A stretch of 64,000 nt of DNA from positions 62,001-126,000 of the forward strand of contig JAPDOI010001170.1 in NCBI GenBank assembly GCA_029168955.1. Reading direction: 5' to 3'. The notes beneath the pieces are model-generated. The model worked only from the letters and a program-made list of their open reading frames with translations. It did no database searches and was not told where the DNA came from. This DNA is from Aplectana chamaeleonis (taxonomy: Eukaryota; Nematoda; Chromadorea; Rhabditida; Cosmocercidae). Shown in pieces: positions 37,008 to 47,270 of this stretch (the first letter of the stretch is position 1; the number at the start of each line of letters is the position of its first letter). The position numbers and the translations under genes are program-made.

Positions 37008-37691
37008 GGGGCCGGATTCATGAACGAGTACTGTGCTTATCTGGGCCAAATTCCGGTCCGCAATTGCGTCTCGACACATTTTGCAGCCGCACGCGCTCGA
37101 GTCAATCGAGTTTCCAGCGCTAAAGCCGACTCGATGTGGCTTTTTTGTACAGTTTTTTCCAATTATGCTTAGTTTCAGGCCTCCAAAATCAACCTAGAGT
37201 CAACAGATCGGCGGCTGTGGCGCTGGAAACTCTTCCGACTCGAAAGCGCGCGGCCGCAAAGGGTGTTGAGACGCATTTGCGGACCGGATCTTGCCCCAGA
37301 TAAGCACAGTATATCGCGGTATAGGGGGTAAAAACAAGAATGTTACCATCAACCTGTGATTCATCATAAACCATATTCTCAAAACTGGGGGGTATAGAGT
37401 AGGATGCGAGATACCTTTAGCGGAACTAGGGTTTCGCGTTACTTGGAAATTATCCAATGCGGTATTGCGCTCCAGCTTATGTTGGCAACTTGGCAACCTA
37501 ATCAACGCCGGCAAAGACGTTCAATGAGTGTGGTATGGTGAGGTTGCACACACTCTACGCGACTGTACGCGCATAGCAACACCAAACGAACCCATTTGAA
37601 ACGCCATTGCGGGCAAAGAGTAGAGCAAGACGATTATATGGTATGCTCACGATTGAATATTACTCCCGGTTTCGTGCATGAATCCGGCCCC
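37008..37691. mobile_element. Inverted-repeat element with GGGGCCGGATTCATG ends
   Basis: GGGGCCGGATTCATGAACG at 37008 pairs with CGTGCATGAATCCGGCCCC ending at 37691. An inner palindrome pairs TTATCTGGGCCAAATTCCGG (37039) with CCGGATCTTGCCCCAGATAA (37284) and GTTTCCAGCGC with GCGCTGGAAAC. Non-coding, ~684 bp. Confidence 0.7.
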
Positions 37692-37779
37692 AGAATGGCC
37701 CCAGTGCGGGCTCAGCCATTCCACACATTGTCTGTTTTGAAAAATTCCACCTTAAATTCAACTAGATGCATTCTAAACT

Positions 37780-39030
37780 ACAACATTAAAGCCATTTTTG
37801 AAAGCTGTAATAAGGAATCAGCATATGTCATGCTAGGTGAAGGCAACGCTCCATTCCATATCGTGCTTGATTTCGTTTTGATAATTTTAACGGAGAAGTT
37901 TGTGAATTGATCGACCACCAAATCGTATTTTTGGGTATTTCACTCCATTTCCCTGCTTTTTATTACTCCAGGCTATTTTACGCCAAATCACTTTTGAAGA
38001 AATTTCAAGATACTTTTGAAATTTTTGGCTTCTAAATGACATTGCCAAATCGCTACTTTTGCAAGGAAGCTAAATTTTTAGAAATGTCACATATTTTTCC
38101 CAAGGTTCCCTTTCTGACTCAATTTTGCTCCACGATTTCCATTTTGGAATGATGAAACATCTCACAGACGATATTGTCGAATGAAAAAAGTTTTGAAACC
38201 TATGACTCACAACCATAAAAATGAAACTCATTGCCGCATTTTGTGGAAAATGTGAAAAATCGATATTATTGATTGATGAGCAGAATTTCCCAAACAAATG
38301 ACTTAGAGCCATCAACAATCAAAAATCATTGCGGCATTTTGTGGAACAGGCGAAAATCAGTATTATTGATTGGTATTTGTCGATAATGACTAATGAGCGA
38401 AATTCTCCAATCAAGAAAACCAATCACATCAGCTAGCACCACTCCTCGCCGCATTTTGTGCAAAAAGCAAGAAAATCGATAATATTGATTATCGATCGAT
38501 GACGTGTCATGAGTACGAGCTCCTGACAAGTTCGGTACTTACCTCCGACGAAATGTGTTGATTGGCTGCAAATTCACCCGACACACCCTGGTCTCCACAG
38601 CCGCAGCAGAAAAAGCAGTTTTCGTGCTCCACGGCTAATTTAGTATGTAAACCCACGATTTCGAGGTACCCTTCAATGAAGGTATCGAGTTCAAATTGGA
38701 ACAGGAGCGACCTGCACACATTTCCAGCCTCCTGTTCAAAAAATGAGCTTCCTAGCTCAATTTTAACTGGTAGCACAAGATCGTGAACGCCGTCTGAAAA
38801 AGCAGATTAACAGAGAAAACTTGCGGTTTTTCAAAATTTTCTCAAATCCTGGGAAGCCATTCTAAACCAATTTCGGGCATCATATACAACTTTTTGCGCT
38901 CTTTTCAATGCAATTTAGAGCTAATTTTCAATTCTTCAGCCTGAACATAGATTTCGGAAAACGGGTTGCGCGCGTGGCCGATTCAAAATCAAATCTGGTG
39001 CGCGCTTCGCGCGCACCACAACAATGGCTC
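37780..39030 (-). repeat. Long foldback repeat, copy Y, uninterrupted
   Basis: The reverse complement aligns with 14945-15610 joined to 18878-19120. At 38090-38115 the two parts are contiguous (CCCAAGGTTCCCTTTCTGAC), giving an empty site for the RTE insertion in copy X. A minus-strand ORF at 38507-38776 contains ELGSSFFEQEAGNVCRSLLF, also partly visible in copy X (ELGSSFLGQEAGNGCRSLLF). The protein is unrecognised. Confidence 0.8.
38507..38800 (-). CDS. Unrecognised ORF conserved between foldback-repeat copies
   Basis: The frame reads KIELGSSFFEQEAGNVCRSL, LFQFELDTFIEGYLEIVGLH and TKLAVEHENCFFCCGCGDQG. Copy X (15195-15350, +) keeps NELGSSFLGQEAGNGCRSLL then FQFEL before diverging. I do not know the family. 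Five cysteines cluster in CFFCCGC. Similar conservation at all codon positions would mean simple repeat identity rather than a protein, which I could not measure. Confidence 0.25.
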   Translation of the reverse strand, partial: FSDGVHDLVLPVKIELGSSFFEQEAGNVCRSLLFQFELDTFIEGYLEIVGLHTKLAVEHENCFFCCGCGDQGVSGEFAANQHISSEVSTELVRSSYS

Positions 39031-39039
39031 TGCTGGCCC

Positions 39040-39448
39040 GGAATTTTAAAAACCTTGGGTTCAAAAAAAACGACGCCGACCGGGGTGCCACTGAGGGTTC
39101 TTATATGTTCATACGGTGACGGTGCCCCTTTTCTGGTCAGTCCCGATCTCGACGGCACAGCATACAAGCATTTTCCAGAGTTTCTTCTCCGGGTTCAGGT
39201 CTGAACGGCAAGGGGCACATTCGAAAAGGGCAATATTCTGCTGCCCGTGCCACGTGATAGATAAGCTAGAGACCTAAAATTTCGGCTGTGGCAGATTTTA
39301 GATGCTGAATCCGTGTATGTAACACAGAAAAATTTAACTCAACTCTATAACACGTATGCGCTAAAAATGAGGGTGGACGCATGCTGGTGACGAGCACTGT
39401 ATGCTTCTAAATTCATGTAATCTCTCACCAGCAGTGAAATCATTTGAA
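39040..39448. other. No gene recognised
   Basis: Spacer between the foldback repeat and an F2 element. No motif, no repeat partner found. Confidence 0.4.
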
Positions 39449-39923
39449 ATGTGTAAAGTCCAACCTCAGAATCGTTCTCCACTCTATTCGCTTATCTTGA
39501 AGAAAATTTTGGGCTGATCACAATGCTTCTTCAGAATCGCTCAGGGCCCACTACGAGCAGAGTTATAGTCCCTCAAAGATTGTGAATTCGGACGATGAGA
39601 AATTCGTGGACGAGTTGTCTCGGGCTTGCTTTTCCTTGTCATTCGCAATCTTCGCACTGGACCAGACTCCATTATAAAGATAGACCGATAACAAAAGGAA
39701 GAACATAGATTTTCGCTGAATTCCATCGCGCGTTCCGTCTCTATTAAGACCGAGGACTTCTAAGTGGGCGGAGCCAATGGTGCTGATTTGGGGGGCGGAG
39801 GGAATGGCTGCTCGATTTTTCTCGCTTATTCTGAAGAGTTGAGATTCCGCGTTTGGTAGGGTTGCTACACACAACGAACGGACCATAATATCAAATTTAA
39901 CCCACGAGCTTGGACTGTGTCTT
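39449..39923. mobile_element. TTAA element, family F2, copy b
   Basis: Left end degenerate (TGTAAAGTCCAACCTCAG), right end GAGCTTGGACTGTGTCT followed by TTAA at 39924-39927. The interior GATGAGAAATTCGTGGACGA and GTTGTCTCGGGCTTGC matches copies a and c. Confidence 0.7.
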
Positions 39924-39989
39924 TTAAAGTCATCCTTGTCTTTTTGAGAACTGTATTTATACGTTTTTGAACTATTGATGTCTTTTATG

Positions 39990-40105
39990 GTCACAGGATG
40001 TCACAAGGTAGCCGACTTGAACGCAGATGTCAGGCAGGACTCGAACCTGCATTGCACGCTTTCCGGGCGAGAGTCTCGCCATTACATCATCGACAGCCCG
40101 CTCTG
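39990..40105 (-). other. Degenerate tRNA-like sequence
   Basis: On the minus strand GCAGGTTCGAGTCCTGC (40046-40062) forms a perfect T-arm with a B-box. GGCGAGACTCTCGCC upstream resembles a D-arm/A-box and CGCCCGGAAAGCG an anticodon arm with GGA in the loop, but the 7-bp acceptor stem pairs poorly. The segment is repeated in opposite orientation at 41262-41335 (GCGGGTTCGAGTCTTGCCTG). It is more likely a tRNA-derived repeat than a working tRNA gene. Confidence 0.35.
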
Positions 40106-40201
40106 CATTGCCCACAATCAGCTATTCACGCATAAATTGTGTAGGCACAACAGCAATCGTCCGAAAAAGGGTATGCTCCGGTAAGCGAAAATCGGCATTA
40201 A

Positions 40202-40675
40202 AGGCACAGTCCAAACTCGGAATCGATTTTTTGTTTTCCTGCCTATCTTGGAGTAAATTTCACGCTGATCAAAATGGTGTCCCCAGAATCGCTCAGGACT
40301 CACTACGAACGGAGTTACGGCTCCTTATAAATCTCGATTTTAAACGGCTAGAAGTTCGCGAACGAGTTGTCTCGAGCCTGTACTCTCTCGTTATTCGCAG
40401 CCATCCTTCTGTAGCAGGCCACAATACGAAGCCAGACCGAAAACAAAAGGAAGAACATAGATTTTGAATACAATCATTCGCGCGTCTCTTCCCCATTGAG
40501 GTCGGAAACCTGGCGGTGGGCGTTACCCATTTTTTCTTCCAAGGGGGCGTGGCCGACTTTTTACTGGCTTTTTCTCGCTTATTTGAGCGAATTGAGATTT
40601 CGCGCTTGGCAGGATTGCTATAGACGGCTACCGGACCATAATATCAAAAATTACCTCTGAGGTTGAAGTGTGCCT
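40202..40675. mobile_element. TTAA element, family F2, copy c, complete (474 bp)
   Basis: TTAA at 40198-40201 and at 40676-40679; ends AGGCACAGTCCAAACTCGG and CTGAGGTTGAAGTGTGCCT are inverted repeats. The right TTAA is shared with the F1 element that follows. Confidence 0.85.
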
Positions 40676-40679
40676 TTAA

Positions 40680-41216
40680 AGGCAATGGTCACGATGAAAA
40701 ACGTTATCGAAAAAACAACAAAAATCAGCTCAGATCAAAAACAGCTCAAAATCTATGCAGGTAGCGAGGTGAAAAACGGGCTAGAATTAGAGTTATTAAG
40801 ACCCTAAATTTCCAGTTCGTGCACACGTGCACAGAAAGATCACAGTCTCATGCCAAGCAGTCCAAGATCGTCGACACTCAGAAGAAGAAATAAATGCGAA
40901 TTCACCTAATAAAACAGTTGAACAATGAAAGCAAGCACTACAGTCAATGTTTTTGACTAGATGTGTACATAAAGCCGATGGTAACATTGATTGAAATTCA
41001 ATTTCAAGCTAGCTGATGTTCTTGTTATCAGATATCATCGCTGCCGATGATGTGGGGTGAGCTCGTCCACCATCAAAAGACGAGGAAGTTGAGGCTTCAA
41101 ATTTGGCCTAAAACAGCGTTTTTCTCGCGATTTTTTCTTATAGGTTCTACTACTCTACCCAAAAAAGGGTTCAGAGAGGAAAAGAAGACGAGCGAATTTG
41201 AGTGCGACCACTTCCT
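40680..41216. mobile_element. TTAA element, family F1, copy B (537 bp)
   Basis: Flanked by TTAA 40676-40679 (shared with the F2 element on its left) and 41217-41220. Ends AGGCAATGGTCACGATGA and TGCGACCACTTCCT. Copies A, B and C share the interior block with CGTGCACACGTGCAC and GATGTGG(G/A)(G)TG. Confidence 0.85.
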
Positions 41217-41220
41217 TTAA

Positions 41221-41640
41221 ATCCAGCTGAGCTGAGGCTTATTGAAGAATTAATTTCGAGCGTGCATGCGGGTTCGAGTCTTGCCTGACATCTGAGTTTT
41301 GCGTTCCACTCAGCTACCTTGTGGCAACTGTATTGATATTTTCCGAAAAGCGTGTTCGCTAACGTACAGCTTCAATAACGTCAGAATATGCGAAAATCCC
41401 GCCGAATTTAGGGGAGGGGGGTATTGAATGAAGCAGCTGCATCAAAGTGCAATGAAACCTACAGCCTGTCCTCCAGAAAGTAAAAGGGGTGGATGATCGC
41501 GCCGTGCGTTCTAAGCTAATCACAAGTGATTTTTTCTATCTTCGTCTAAGACTTTCCTTTTATTTTTTAGAATTCCTGGTTTTATATTCATTCCTGTAGG
41601 CTACAAAATCTAAAAAAAATACAGAGTCGTCAGCGATATT
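41221..41640. other. Inverted tRNA-like copy, then nothing recognised
   Basis: 41262-41335 is the inverse partner of 39990-40065, including CAGCTACCTTGTGGCAA versus TCACAAGGTAGCCG. So the F2-F1 pair sits inside a larger inverted repeat. The remainder is AT-rich and featureless. Confidence 0.4.
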
Positions 41641-42179
41641 AGGAAAATTCTATTTTGATCAGCTTCGAGCAGTGCGGACGTCTAGCCGACTCACTTCCTG
41701 GAGGATAGCGCTCTGTATGCGCTTCTGGGTCCCCATACGGCTTCTCGGGCGATGGTTGGTGGAAAACGCCATGTGCTACCAGAACTGAGATGTGGAGCTT
41801 GACCCTAACCGCAGGTTTTTTGTTGATGAGGCCGGTCCCAGTATGAATCTGAAATTTTTTCTTCATGGAACACCTCACTCTCCTTCCGTTATTGCTAACA
41901 TTCTCTTTGAAAGGCTGAGTTTGTTACATGGAAGAGTTTATCTGACTTTCAGAAGCCAACCGCGTCGAACGGCCAATGCTTAAGGACCTTGATGGTATAC
42001 CTTACTGCTCCTACCTGTGCCTTCCCAACCCCTTCTCATTCAGAGCAGAGGTCAAGCGTTATCAGGATCCAGTTGAAATTAATGCAATCTACTGCAGGTG
42101 GGTACGCTATACTTTTCGGACCGAATTGCATTATTTGCAAAATATCCCAATCATTTTTTTTCAATTTCCAATCACTCGA

Positions 42180-42315
42180 AATTTTGAAGTTTTGGTTTTC
42201 GAATAAAATTTGATGTTCGAACACTTCGTAAAAAGCGGTTACAAATAATATCCGACAACCGAATATTTCGAAAACAGGGTTTCGAATGTTCGTGGAAGTT
42301 TGAATATTTCAATAT
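42180..42315. repeat. TTCGAATATTTCG AT-rich array
   Basis: Degenerate TTCGAATAAAATTTGATGTT and CGAATATTTCGAAAACAGGG words in the DUF19-like intron, same class as the other AT arrays. Confidence 0.5.
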
Positions 42316-42339
42316 CAGACTTTCCAGTAATACTCCTCC

Positions 42340-43925
42340 TCGTCTTCTTCCTAGCGTCTGTCCCACAAGTTCGCAGAGTCCGCTTGTTTGCACTTTGCTC
42401 GCCATTTGTTCCTGTTAGCTGTGTCCCTCATATTGAGTTGTTTTTCAGCCATGGCCGTTTTCACTCGATCAAGCCATCGGGTTTTCAGTCTTCCGCGAGG
42501 TCTGGTCCCTGGAACTTCCACCTCGAGTGCGGGTTCAGCTACTGAGTCTTCGTCCTTCCTTTGAACGTGGCCAAACCATCTGAGGCGGTAATCTTTCATC
42601 TTCGCAGTAATGGGGCCACACCAAAGGTGGAACGAACCAAGTCATTCGTTAACCTGTCTTTCAAGGTAACTCCCATTGACCACCTGAGCATCTTCATCTC
42701 CATCACATGCAGATGTTGATCAACAGTCTTTGTGGCCGGCCAGCATTCGGTGGAGCAAAGGGCGACTGGCCTCACTATCGTCCTTTAGATTTTAGACTTG
42801 AGTGTATTGGCATCTGCTTGCCACACATTACGCCAGTTGTCGCTCTCCACTTCGTCGCCGCTGCATTGACGCGCCCATGGGCATCCAGTAGCACGTCGCC
42901 GGCATATCTGATCCTTGATCCGAGGTACTTGAAACTGAACACCTTCTTGAGGTTGGTGTCATTAATGCTGATGGATCCTTCTTCGATTCTCGGTCCACAC
43001 TCCATGTATTCGGTTTTGGCGACATTAAAGGCAGTGGTCACAATGAAAAACCTTATTGAAAAAACTACTAAAATCAGCTAAGATCGAAAACAGCTGAAAA
43101 CTACCAAGGTAGCGGGGTGAAAAACGGGCCAGAATTAGAGTTTCAAGAACCCAAAGATGCCAGTTCGTGCACACGTGCACAGCAGCGCCCAAGAAGATTG
43201 CAGTCTCGTGGCGAGCGGTCAAAAATTATCGACATTCAGAGGAAGAAATAATTGCAAATTTACCTAATAAAACAGTTGAACAATGAAAGCAAACACTTCC
43301 GTTGATGTTTTTGACTAGATGTGTACATAAATCCGAAGATTTATTGATTGAAATTCAATCTCAAGCCAGCCAATTTTTTTGTTGTTACAGATCATCGACG
43401 CCGATGATGTGGAGTGGGCTCGTCCACCATCGAAAAGCAAGAAAGTGTAGGCTTCAAGTTTGGCCCGAAACAGCGGTTTTTTCGCGATTTTTTCTCATAG
43501 GTCCTACTTGTCTAAAGCCAGGGAAGGGTTTGAAGAGGAAAATAAGACAGGCATATTTTATAGCGACCACTGCCTTTAAGACGTAGCTCTTGGCTCTTCG
43601 AGCGATCATTCTGTAGTTGTACTTGATCGTGCAACTCCTGTCGCGACTCGGCAGCTAGCGTTACGTCGTCAACGTACAGTAAAATCCATGGATGAGGTTT
43701 CTGCAGCTCGGGAGTAATTGCATCCATGCATGGGATGAATAACAGCTGCGACAAGGCTGATCCTTGGTAGACCCCGACTTCAAGTAGGAAAGGGATCACT
43801 AGTTCCTGCTGAGCACCGGACAAGACTGCTCGGATTCGCGTACAGCAAACTCACCCAGCGCACATACTCCCTCTTCTGGCACGCCACGTGACTTCAACGA
43901 CATGTATATAAGATCGTGAAGGACT
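42340..43925 (-). mobile_element. RTE-type LINE, second family, 5'-truncated, split by a MITE
   Basis: Minus frames in order: VLHDLIYMSLKSRGVPEEGV (palm), GVYQGSALSQLLFIPCMDAI (motif B), PWILLYVDDVTLAAESRQEL (motif C, YVDD), then after the F1 element NVAKTEYMECGPRIEEGSIS and KVFSFKYLGSRIRYAGDVLL, CGKQMPIHSSLKSKG, MKMLRWSMGVTLKDRLTNE, and KDYRLRWFGHVQRKDEDSVA with GRLKTRWLDRVK. This is the tail order of strongylid RTE elements. The F1 MITE at 43029-43575 interrupts it between motif C and KTEYMECGPR. Frame changes are present. The 5' edge runs into a GAAGGCGAAGATG tract. Confidence 0.85.
43029..43575. mobile_element. TTAA element, family F1, copy C (547 bp), nested in RTE
   Basis: TTAA at 43025-43028 and 43576-43579; ends AGGCAGTGGTCACAATGA and AGCGACCACTGCCT. 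It lies inside the reverse transcriptase of the RTE at 42340-43925: removing it leaves one TTAA and rejoins motif C to KTEYMECGPR. This nested position confirms it as a mobile unit and gives its exact borders. Confidence 0.9.
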
Positions 43926-44110
43926 TCGCCTCGCCTTCTACTTCGCCTCCTTCTTGTTCGTCTTCTCCTTCTTCGCCCCTTCTTGTTGGCCTCCTTCATC
44001 TTCGCTCGCCTTCATAATCGCTCGCCTTCATTTTCGCTCGCCTTCATCTTCGCCTTCATCTGCGCCTTCATCTTCTTTTTTTGCCTTCTTCTTCTTCGTT
44101 GATCATGTCC
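43900..44110. repeat. TTCGCCTTCATC polypyrimidine microsatellite-like tract
   Basis: Repeats of (T)TCGCCTTCATCTTCGC(C)TTC on the plus strand, a strong pyrimidine strand bias for ~200 bp. It sits directly at the truncated 5' end of the RTE on its left. ORFs rich in Arg (minus) are artefacts. Confidence 0.75.
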
Positions 44111-44340
44111 AAGCCGCCTTGAACAGGATTCCTTCATCCTTCCAGATTGGTGCAACTCCGAAGGTGGCACGCACAGCATTGTTCGTGATTCAATCCCTCA
44201 GAACGATATCCACTGGCCATCTGAACGTTCTCACCTTCATGGTGTCTTCGGAATACTCGACTGCTTCAGTTGTCGGCCAGCATTCACTAGCGTAGAGAAC
44301 GACAGGTTGCACTACCGCCTTGCAAATTATTGATTTGATT
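44110..44340 (-). pseudogene. RTE C-terminal fragment
   Basis: The minus frame reads AVVQPVVLYASECWPTTEAV then MKVRTFRWPVDIVLRD and NNAVRATFGVAPIWKD. It matches the same region as the 42340-43925 element ('TECWPATK..MKMLRWSMGVTLKD'), so it is a separate short copy. Confidence 0.7.
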
Positions 44341-44474
44341 CCTGCTCGGTAATAGAGTCAGACTAAATGTCATTTCGGAATTAGTTCTCAAAATTGATGC
44401 TATCGAATGTAAATTCGGAATATTATTCGAAAATAAAAAAAAATACCTTACCTTGATACCTTGATGGTCCATCT

Positions 44475-45077
44475 TCATCGGCGGTCTTCTCGATGTGGAC
44501 ATTCGCTCCAGTTTTCCCTAGAAAGAGCAACAGTCATCCAGTATGGTAAGCCTTTTTGTTTGAATGACTTGTTGAAATCGTCCGCCCAACGCGTAGCAGG
44601 TCGTCCTAGAGTCCTTTTGACGTCGCGAGGATACCAGTGTGCGATCCTGGTACTCCATCTATCGTCGACTCTTCGCAGCACATGTCCTGCCCATCTGTGC
44701 TTCGCAGACTCAATATGGGATACTGCGTCTCGTATGCCAGACTGCTTTCGGAGTTCGCAGCTGCTCAGCCCTTCTTGCCATTGTCTTCGACGATTTGTTC
44801 CCAATATGCACCTTTCCAATGCTCTGTGTGTTGTTCTCAGGGCAACAGAAGTCCCCTTGGTGTGGGCCCACGTCTCGGTACCATAGCACAATGCAGGTAG
44901 TACCGTAGAGTCAAACAGGTGAGCACGCAGCTTGCTGTCCTGAATCTCGCTGGTCACTTCTCGGATTGTGCTCATCGCTGCCCACGCAGATCTTCTTCGT
45001 CGGTCAATCTCCTTCGACAGATCGTTTTCCATATTGAGTTCTCGTCCTAGGTAGACATAGCTATCAACTCGATCCAC
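44475..45077 (-). pseudogene. RTE third family: RT thumb and C-terminal tail
   Basis: This 200-codon frame has DRVDSYVYLGRELNMENDLS, IDRRRRSAWAAMSTIREVTS, LRAHLFDSTVLPALCYGTET then WAHTKGTSVALRTTHRALER and HRWAGHVLRRVDDRWSTRIA with GRPATRWADDFNKSFKQK. It is the standard RTE tail. It lies one frame change downstream of the FADD block. Confidence 0.85.
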
Positions 45078-45424
45078 TTCGTTTCCTTTGCAGGTAGATT
45101 GGTCCGCCGTCGCACCATCGGTTGGTCATCGTCTGAGTCTTCCCCATGTTCATTGTCAAACCAATCGCGCTGCCCACGCTATTCAACTCATTCAGCATTT
45201 CGTTCATCTCTTGAGTGCTGCCACTGATAAGCACAATATCGTCCGCGAACCTTAGATTGGACAGCTTCTTCCCATCGATGTTCAAACCTTTCTCTTCCAA
45301 GTTTGCTCATCGCATGCTGTAGAGCAGTCGTGAAGAGCTTCGGCGATATTGAGTCACCTTGCCGGACTCCTTTCTCGATTGGAATTCGAATAACTGCACC
45401 GTTGTAGATGTTCCTGTATTGCAC
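45064..45424 (-). pseudogene. RTE third family: RT motifs B and C in shifted frames
   Basis: NIYNGAVIRIPIEKGVRQGD then SISPKLFTTALQHAMSKL (motif B) lies one frame off the upstream ORF. After another shift, LNIDGKKLSNLRFADDIVLI with SGSTQEMNEMLNELNS (motif C, FADD) continues. Only two indels separate these blocks from an intact protein. Confidence 0.85.
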
Positions 45425-47270
45425 AGCTCCAGAACGTTCACGTATGCAGAATTCACTCCGGCATGCAACAAGGCGTTTAGAACAGCGTTTGTCTCCATCG
45501 AACCGAATGCTCTTTTGTAATCAACGAACGTCAGGCACAACGGCAGTTTGTATTCACGGCATCGTTCGAGTGATTGAGACACGGTGTGAATATGATCCAT
45601 GCAACAAAAACCCTTCCTGAATCCTGCCTGCTCTACGGGTTGGTAAGCGTCAACTGTGGCCTCCAGACGATTGAGGATTATCTTAGTGAAGACTTTATAC
45701 GGGATCGACAGCAGGGCAATAGGACGGTAGTTCCCAATATCCTCCTTGTCTCCCTTCTTGAAAATCAGAACCGTCTTCGAGCATTTCCACTGATCTGGTA
45801 TGGATCCCGCTTCGAGGTAAGAGTTGAAATGCTTCGCGAGAATTCTACACGTGGCTTCGCCTCCCACTCTCAGCAAATCTGCAGAGATACCATCAGGGCC
45901 AGGAGCTGTTCCTTTCTTGAGCGACCGCAAGGCATTAGCAACCTCGGATAAGAGAATAGGTGGCACTGGATTATCGGTTGGAGAGGAACATCTAGGAACC
46001 GGCGTAGTTGAGCGATAGAGATCCGTGTAGAATTCCATAACAATGCGTTCCATATCCACTCTTGCAGTTCTGGGTATTCCATGTTTGTCTCTCAGGCACG
46101 TCGTTACATTACGATAATCCGTGAGATCATTTCGACAGCGTTTGAGACTCTTTTTTTGAGCGGCGGTCGATACCAACTTGTTCCTCCGGTGTTCTCTGAG
46201 AGATTCCCTGACTGCTATGCGGCAGGCCTTGTTGATGACGATCTTCTCCACATGTGCTGCGGTTGGATCCCTTCTTAATTCACCTCGACGTTTGAGAAGT
46301 TCTCGAGCTTTGGAATTGAGTCTTCCCTCTCCTGGCTGTTGAGCTACCATTGCAGCCTTTCCACATTGAAGCAGACCTTTGGCGAGCTCTTCGAAGTCCG
46401 CCGTAGGATTATCAACCAGTCTCCAAGGGTAGTCATCAAGAGCTGCTTCCATTGCGACCTCGTTGTACTGAGGAAAGCGAATAGGTGCAGGACGATGTGT
46501 ATCCCTTTTGAAGACTCGTTTGTTGAGACGGATCTTTGCCCGAAGTAGTCTGTGATCAGACCCGCAGTCGAAGGAGGGCACCACAGTGACATCCATCAAG
46601 CTCCACTTCCGATTAGCCAGAACATGGTCCAGCTCCGAATGCGTTAATCCATTGGGACTATCCCATGTCCATCGTCGGTGTAATTTCTTTTCAAACAATG
46701 AGTTTCCGTGGAACAAGTTGCATGATGACATCAGATCCAGAGCGCGATAGCCATTGCTGTTTCTGCTCCCGTCCCCATGTGGGCCAAGTCTCCAGTTACC
46801 GTCGCTTCCGTTGCCCAATATTGCATTGAAGTCCCCGCACACGAATTTGTAGTAAGACTTCTCCTTCCTGATTGCCGCCTCCAGTTCAGCGTAGAAACTA
46901 TCCTTCTCCTCGTCTTCGGCTACATCGGTAGGAGCGTAACAGTTCACGACGGAGATAATGGCCTTGTGTTCGGTCTTCAATCGCAGGATTGCTATACGGG
47001 GGCCCAACACTTCGTGAGAGTGGACGATGGGCTGAATTCCTGGGTGAACGAGAAAGCCGACTCCTCCAATATTCTTCGCAGTAACCTTTTGTCCCATTAT
47101 TATCAGCTCTCCTTTATCAGTCTTCCTCGTGTACGATCCCTTGACCTTCGTTTCCTGCAAGCAGACGACATCGTATTTGATTCTTCTGGACTGATGAAGG
47201 AGAGTTCTGAGGTCTGTGTCGGACGCAGCTGTTCGGCAATTATACGTGCATATGTTTAGACACTGTCCGC
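45307..47270 (-). CDS. RTE endonuclease-reverse transcriptase, N-terminal two thirds
   Basis: The open frame reads from about 47270: LNICTYNCRTAASDTDLRTL (endonuclease start), VVCLQETKVKG (metal-binding Glu), KFVCGDFNAILGNGSDG, WTWDSPNGLTHSELDHVLAN and PSFDCGSDHRLLRAKIRL (catalytic Asp/His pair), a basic linker, then RT: LKKGTAPGPDGISADLLR, WKCSKTVLIFKKGDKEDIGN with YRPIALLSIPYKVFTKIILN, EQAGFRKGFCCMDHI, and motif A as LTFVDYKRAFGSMETNAVLN. The protein makes the nick and primes cDNA synthesis. Motif A has Gly where relatives have Asp-Ser (AFDS). The frame is lost near 45400, after the STTVQLFEF block. It is open for over 1.9 kb with no stop, so recent activity is likely. The start is unclear and may be nearer 47340. 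Confidence 0.9.

Noticed and set aside
43799..43999. Arg-rich basic peptide (minus strand)
   Set aside because: Translation of the GAAGGCGAAGATG tract at the edge of an RTE, not a nuclear or antimicrobial peptide gene.
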